Assembly: GCA_015661985.1 (NCBI GenBank)
Contig: DQVB01000011.1
Location: forward strand, 1 to 9,478
Length of the DNA stretch: 9,478 nt
From: Planctomycetota bacterium
Lineage (GTDB): Bacteria > Planctomycetota > Planctomycetia > Pirellulales > Thermoguttaceae
Reading direction: 5' to 3'
Every line of letters starts with the position of its first letter. Position 1 is the first letter of the stretch. The translations under genes and the position numbers were made by a program. Shown one piece after another: positions 6,312-9,478 of this stretch. Under the pieces are notes generated by a model that was not told where the DNA came from, ran no database searches, and saw nothing but the letters and a program-made list of their open reading frames with translations.

Positions 6312-7733
6312 TCAGTAGCGGTAATAGTCCGGCTTGAAGGGACCGTCCATGGGCACGCCGATATACTCGGCCTGCTTGGGCGTCAGCCTGGTGAGCTTGG
6401 CGCCCAGGTGTTCCAGGTGCAGGCGGGCCACCTCTTCGTCCAGTTCCTTGGGCAACACGTGCACCCCCAACGGGTACTTGTTCGGTTCGGTCCAAAGGGC
6501 CATCTGGGCCAGCACCTGATTCGTGAAGGAGTTGGACATCACGAAAGACGGATGGCCGGTGGCGCAGCCCAGGTTCACCAGGCGACCTTCGGCCAGGAGG
6601 ATGATCGAGTGGCCATCGGGGAAGGTGTAGCGGTCCACCTGCGGTTTGATCGGAGTGCGCCGGATGCCGGGCCAAGCGTTCAGGGCATCCACTTGGATCT
6701 CGTTGTCGAAATGCCCGATGTTGCAGACGATGGCATTGTCCTTCATCTTGGACATGTGCTCGGCCGTGATCACGTCGCAGTTGCCCGTGGCGGTGACGTA
6801 GATGTCGGCATGGGGCAGGGCGTCTTCCACGGTGGTCACTCTGTAGCCGGCCATGGCCGCCTGCAGGGCACAGATCGGATCGATCTCGGAGACCCATACC
6901 TGGGCCTTCTGACCGGCCAGTGATTCGGCCGACCCCTTGCCCACGTCGCCGAAGCCGCATACCAGCGCGATCTTGCCGGCGATCATGACGTCCGTAGCCC
7001 GGTTCAGGCCGTCGATGAGCGAATGGCGGCAGCCGTAGATATTGTCGAATTTGCTCTTGGTGACCGAATCGTTCACGTTGATGGCCGGCACCAACAGCTC
7101 GCCCCTCTCCTTCATCTGATAGAGACGGTGCACCCCCGTTGTGGTCTCCTCGGACACGCCGCGCCACCGGCCCACCAGCCGGTGGAAAAACTGTGGATCC
7201 TCCGCCTGGGTCCGCTTCAGCAGGCGGTTGACGATGGCCAATTCCTTGTTGTCGGTCGGCTCATCCAGCAGCCCAGGGTTCTCCTCAGCGTAGTAGCCGC
7301 GGTGGATCAAAAGGGTGGCGTCACCGCCGTCGTCGACCACCAGGTGGGGGCCGCCGTCGTCGGGCCACGTCATGGCCAACTTGGTGAACTCCCAATACTC
7401 CTCCAGCGATTCACCCTTGTAAGCAAACACCGGAGTGCCCGTGGCCGCGATGGCCGCTGCCGCGTGATCCTGAGTGGAGAAGATGTTGCACGATGCCCAA
7501 CGCACATCGGCCCCCAACTGCTTGAGCGTCTCGATCAACACGGCCGTCTGCACGGTCATGTGCAGTGAACCCATGATCCGCGCCCCCGCCAGCGGGCTGC
7601 GCGGACCGTACTTCCGGCGCACCGCCATCAGCCCCGGCATCTCATGTTCGGCCAATTCGATCTCGCGGCGGCCCCATTCGGCCAAAGAAAGGTCAGCCAC
7701 TTTGTAGGACAGTCTGGTTTGAACCTGCGGCAC
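6312..7733 (-). CDS. ahcY: Adenosylhomocysteinase (S-adenosyl-L-homocysteine hydrolase)
   Basis: A 473-residue cytoplasmic enzyme that splits S-adenosylhomocysteine into homocysteine and adenosine using bound NAD, relieving product inhibition of methyltransferases. The substrate-domain motifs are GSLHMTVQTAVL (about 55-66), CNIFSTQDHAAAA, VDDGGDATLL and NVNDSVTKSKFDN. The NAD-binding Rossmann loop is GFGDVGKG at 260-267. The C-terminus FKPDYYRY matches the conserved tail that reaches into the neighbouring subunit's cofactor site. The length and the insert around residues 150-200 are those of the longer bacterial form. The start is a GTG at 7731-7733, preceded by AAAGGG at about 7 nt; the beginning aligns with the usual YKVADLSLAEWGRREI opening. 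A good promoter lies 45-75 nt upstream, giving a short leader. It is the first gene of a possible two-gene unit with the DUF1015 gene. Confidence 0.98.
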   Translation of the reverse strand: MPQVQTRLSYKVADLSLAEWGRREIELAEHEMPGLMAVRRKYGPRSPLAGARIMGSLHMTVQTAVLIETLKQLGADVRWASCNIFSTQDHAAAAIAATGTPVFAYKGESLEEYWEFTKLAMTWPDDGGPHLVVDDGGDATLLIHRGYYAEENPGLLDEPTDNKELAIVNRLLKRTQAEDPQFFHRLVGRWRGVSEETTTGVHRLYQMKERGELLVPAINVNDSVTKSKFDNIYGCRHSLIDGLNRATDVMIAGKIALVCGFGDVGKGSAESLAGQKAQVWVSEIDPICALQAAMAGYRVTTVEDALPHADIYVTATGNCDVITAEHMSKMKDNAIVCNIGHFDNEIQVDALNAWPGIRRTPIKPQVDRYTFPDGHSIILLAEGRLVNLGCATGHPSFVMSNSFTNQVLAQMALWTEPNKYPLGVHVLPKELDEEVARLHLEHLGAKLTRLTPKQAEYIGVPMDGPFKPDYYRY

Positions 7734-7778
7734 GAAGGCGCCCTTTCTGCTCGGTCTGGATTACACGTCCCAGGCTCT

Positions 7779-7808
7779 ATGATACGTCGCGCCCGAGAGA
7801 CCTGGCAA
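7779..7808 (-). promoter_or_regulatory. Promoter of ahcY
   Basis: On the minus strand, TTGCCA (7803-7808, 5 of 6 to TTGACA) and TATCAT (7779-7784, 5 of 6 to TATAAT) are separated by 18 nt. Transcription would start near 7772, leaving a leader of about 38 nt, which is too short for an SAH or SAM riboswitch. Confidence 0.6.
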
Positions 7809-7832
7809 GACGACACCCAAAAAACAATCCCC

Positions 7833-8510
7833 TCACCGCTCACCATCCCCCTGCAACTCGGCCAAGGCCTGCCGGGCGCGGCGTACGAAAAGCTCCACAC
7901 GCCTGCGGTCCTTCCGGCCCGCTGGGCCTTCCACACCGCTGGCCGTATCCACCGCCCGAGGGCGAACGGCTCGGATCGCCTCGGCCACGTTGTCCGGGTC
8001 AAGGCCGCCGGCCAACACCAGCGGCGGGTGCCACGGGGCAAGTGGATAGGCCGCCGCAGCCGGCCAGTCGGCCCTTTGTCCAGTGCCGCCGTACGCACCC
8101 GGATGGTAGGCGTCCACCAGCACCATAGCCGGTACGGCGCCCAGCTGGCGGCAACGCTCCAGATACTCGGCCGCCGCCCCCAGCCCCGACTGACTCAGCC
8201 GGAAGGCACGGATCACGGGGATCGTGCCCAGCTGCGCCAACATCTCCGGAGGCTCGTCCCCATGAAGCTGGACTGCATCCAACGGTACGCAGCCCACGGC
8301 GTCGAGGATCTGTTCGGCTGAAGCGTTCACGAACACGCCGACTTTCCGAACGCCCGGAGCCAACCGGCGAGCGATCTGCACGGCCGCCTCCAGCGAAACG
8401 AAACGGCGACTGCGAGGATAGAAGTTCAGGCCCACCGCGTCAGCCCCTATATCGGATACCATCCGACCGTCCTCGCGAGTGGTTATCCCGCATATCTTCA
8501 CGCTGAACAC
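7833..8510 (-). CDS. trpF: Phosphoribosylanthranilate isomerase
   Basis: A 225-residue TIM-barrel enzyme of tryptophan synthesis that converts N-(5-phosphoribosyl)anthranilate to CdRP by an Amadori rearrangement. The catalytic cysteine is C7 in KICGIT (5-10) and the general acid is D133 in VLVDA (130-134). VQLHG (80-84), YGGTG (140-144) and the phosphate-binding end LAGGLDPDNV then VDTASGVE complete the family pattern. The start is a GTG at 8508-8510, because GGGAG lies 6 nt upstream and the family begins right before KICGIT; the frame is open to an ATG at 8630 that has no ribosome site. No other trp gene is nearby, so it is a stand-alone trpF. The gap to the ahcY GTG is 99 nt, and no clear terminator separates them, though ahcY has its own promoter. 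Divergent from the next gene on the plus strand. Confidence 0.95.
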   Translation of the reverse strand: MFSVKICGITTREDGRMVSDIGADAVGLNFYPRSRRFVSLEAAVQIARRLAPGVRKVGVFVNASAEQILDAVGCVPLDAVQLHGDEPPEMLAQLGTIPVIRAFRLSQSGLGAAAEYLERCRQLGAVPAMVLVDAYHPGAYGGTGQRADWPAAAAYPLAPWHPPLVLAGGLDPDNVAEAIRAVRPRAVDTASGVEGPAGRKDRRRVELFVRRARQALAELQGDGER

Positions 8511-8790
8511 GCCGATCTCCCGAAAAACGCTGCCGTCCAGCCCCCCGCACTCGGCTATCCTGCCGCAAGCTCCAGCCGGCTGCAACCCAGCCCTCAAGCT
8601 GTACTTGCCCGTCGGCCGATCTCGAATCATGGGTTCTTGCTGCGCCGAGCAGCCCGGCGGCCGACCGGGCCACCAAGGCCGATCTCGAGCAGGCCGGCCG
8701 CCCCGCTACGGCTGGGTCGCGCGGGCCCAGGACCAGACCTTCGGACGCACAATTCTCCATTTTCCGGCAGGGAAGCCAACAAGGTGCTCC
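8511..8790. other. Divergent intergenic region between trpF and the Wzz-like gene
   Basis: These 280 nt must hold promoters for both directions. I see no hexamer pair good enough to call and no palindromic operator that stands out. Frames open here have no domain support. Confidence 0.35.
8517..8521 (-). promoter_or_regulatory. Ribosome binding site fixing the trpF GTG start
   Basis: The minus strand reads GGGAG, 6 nt before the GTG at 8508-8510. It favours this start over the ATG at 8630, which would add 40 residues not expected in the family. Confidence 0.65.
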
Positions 8791-9478
8791 ATGTCGCCCT
8801 ATCAGCTACCAACGATCAAAGACGCCCGGCACTGCTGGATGTGGATCGCACTGTGCGTAATCGCCTTCCTGCTGACCGCTTTGGCGGTCCATCAACTAGG
8901 GTCATCCATACGATCCGGGGAAAGAATCTACCGGGCTACCGCTATCGTTGAGCAATGTTCCGCCGGAGTAGTCGCCGATGCCGCCGCCGGATCCGAGCAG
9001 GCCGGTCTGCCATCGGCTCCGAGCATCAAGAGCCAGCTGCTCGGCGAGCAAACGTTGCGCGGCGTGCTGGGCGGTCTGGCCTGGGCGCAGCGCCAGAGCC
9101 AGACAGCCAACGAAGCGTTGATCGCCCGGGTCAAGAGGAGTGTGGACGTGCAGACGTCCCGGCCATCGGCTTCCTGCATGCGGGTTGCGATCAGCTACAC
9201 CAGCGCCGACCGGACCGAGGCGGTCGAGGTGGTCAACGCCTTGGCGCGGCACTACGCCGAGCTGCACCACACGAGGCGCGAGGCCATCGCTCGGCAGCGG
9301 CACCATGAAGCCAGAGTGGCCGCCGGGGCTGCGCGCTGCGAGCTGGAGAAGGCCGAAGCACGGCTCCAGGCTTTCTTGGAACGGCAGATCCGGCGCCAGC
9401 AACAGGCCGGTCCGTCGAAGCCCGGCGCGGCTACCGCCGCCCAGCAGCAGCCTCCGCCCTCGGGCAGCCCGCGCGTAC
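8791..9478 (+). CDS. Wzz-like polysaccharide chain-length/co-polymerase protein (5' part, cut by window edge)
   Basis: The only plus-strand gene here; it has no stop before the window end, so 229 codons are visible. It starts MSPYQLPTIKDARHCWMWIA with one membrane segment at about 16-33, followed by a chain in the style of Wzz or exopolysaccharide-export proteins. After the membrane segment come YRATAIVE (48-55), a LLGEQTLRGVLGG block, and VAISYTSADRTEAVEVVNAL ending in ARHYAEL, which matches the Wzz pattern of a strand, a transient 'dP..A..v.N.la..Y' helix and then a coiled coil. From about residue 170 a charged Ala/Glu/Arg-rich helix (AEARLQAFLERQ) leads to a Gln/Pro-rich stretch at the edge. 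Such proteins sit in the inner membrane with a periplasmic coiled coil and control the length or export of surface polysaccharide, sometimes fused to a BY-kinase. Which type this is lies beyond the window. The ATG at 8791 has AAGG 7 nt upstream. Family assignment is by pattern only. Confidence 0.72.
   Translation, partial: MSPYQLPTIKDARHCWMWIALCVIAFLLTALAVHQLGSSIRSGERIYRATAIVEQCSAGVVADAAAGSEQAGLPSAPSIKSQLLGEQTLRGVLGGLAWAQRQSQTANEALIARVKRSVDVQTSRPSASCMRVAISYTSADRTEAVEVVNALARHYAELHHTRREAIARQRHHEARVAAGAARCELEKAEARLQAFLERQIRRQQQAGPSKPGAATAAQQQPPPSGSPRV

Noticed and set aside
6121..7167. A 348-codon minus-strand frame overlapping ahcY
   Set aside because: It is out of frame with ahcY, whose complete motif set is in the other frame; the translation is Arg/Gly/Pro-rich, typical of a shifted frame.

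Overview
The window looks like chromosomal DNA from a GC-rich bacterium, most likely a member of the Planctomycetota. That placement is an inference from gene content: a Tat-exported Gfo/Idh/MocA oxidoreductase of the kind these bacteria carry in many copies, a small N-terminal zinc-ribbon protein of a style common in them, a tRNA gene without an encoded CCA end, and frequent GTG starts. No rRNA, CRISPR array, transposase, integrase or phage gene is visible, so this reads as ordinary core chromosome.

All genes except the last lie on the minus strand. From left to right: (1) the 5' part of a zinc-ribbon protein gene running off the left edge, ending in three exact copies of a 15-bp in-frame repeat; (2) a Tat-signal Gfo/Idh/MocA oxidoreductase; (3) tRNA-Pro(UGG) with a strong hairpin terminator just behind it; (4) the chromosome-partition operon parA-parB, whose genes overlap by 8 nt; (5) a 354-nt spacer upstream of parA with two perfect 14-bp parS palindromes exactly 105 bp apart; (6) a DUF1015-family protein; (7) ahcY, S-adenosylhomocysteine hydrolase, with its own good sigma-70-type promoter; (8) trpF, phosphoribosylanthranilate isomerase. 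On the plus strand, divergent from trpF, (9) a Wzz-like membrane protein (polysaccharide chain-length determinant or co-polymerase type) begins and runs off the right edge. It is easy to miss because the frame has no stop inside the window; the same holds for gene 1.

The coherent functional unit is parS-parS-parA-parB. ParB would load on the two centromere sites just upstream of its own operon, and ParA would drive origin segregation, which suggests the window is origin-proximal although no DnaA-box cluster was seen. ahcY (methyl-cycle detoxification), trpF (tryptophan synthesis), the oxidoreductase and the tRNA are housekeeping or stand-alone genes. I see no clearly new multi-gene system. 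The points most worth a second look are the non-canonical ParB CTP-binding motif (GQRR-LL instead of GERR-xR), the phased inverted parS pair, the DUF1015 protein whose DGHHR motif resembles ParB/Srx-fold sites and which sits directly upstream of the parS sites, and the repeat-bearing zinc-ribbon gene at the left edge.
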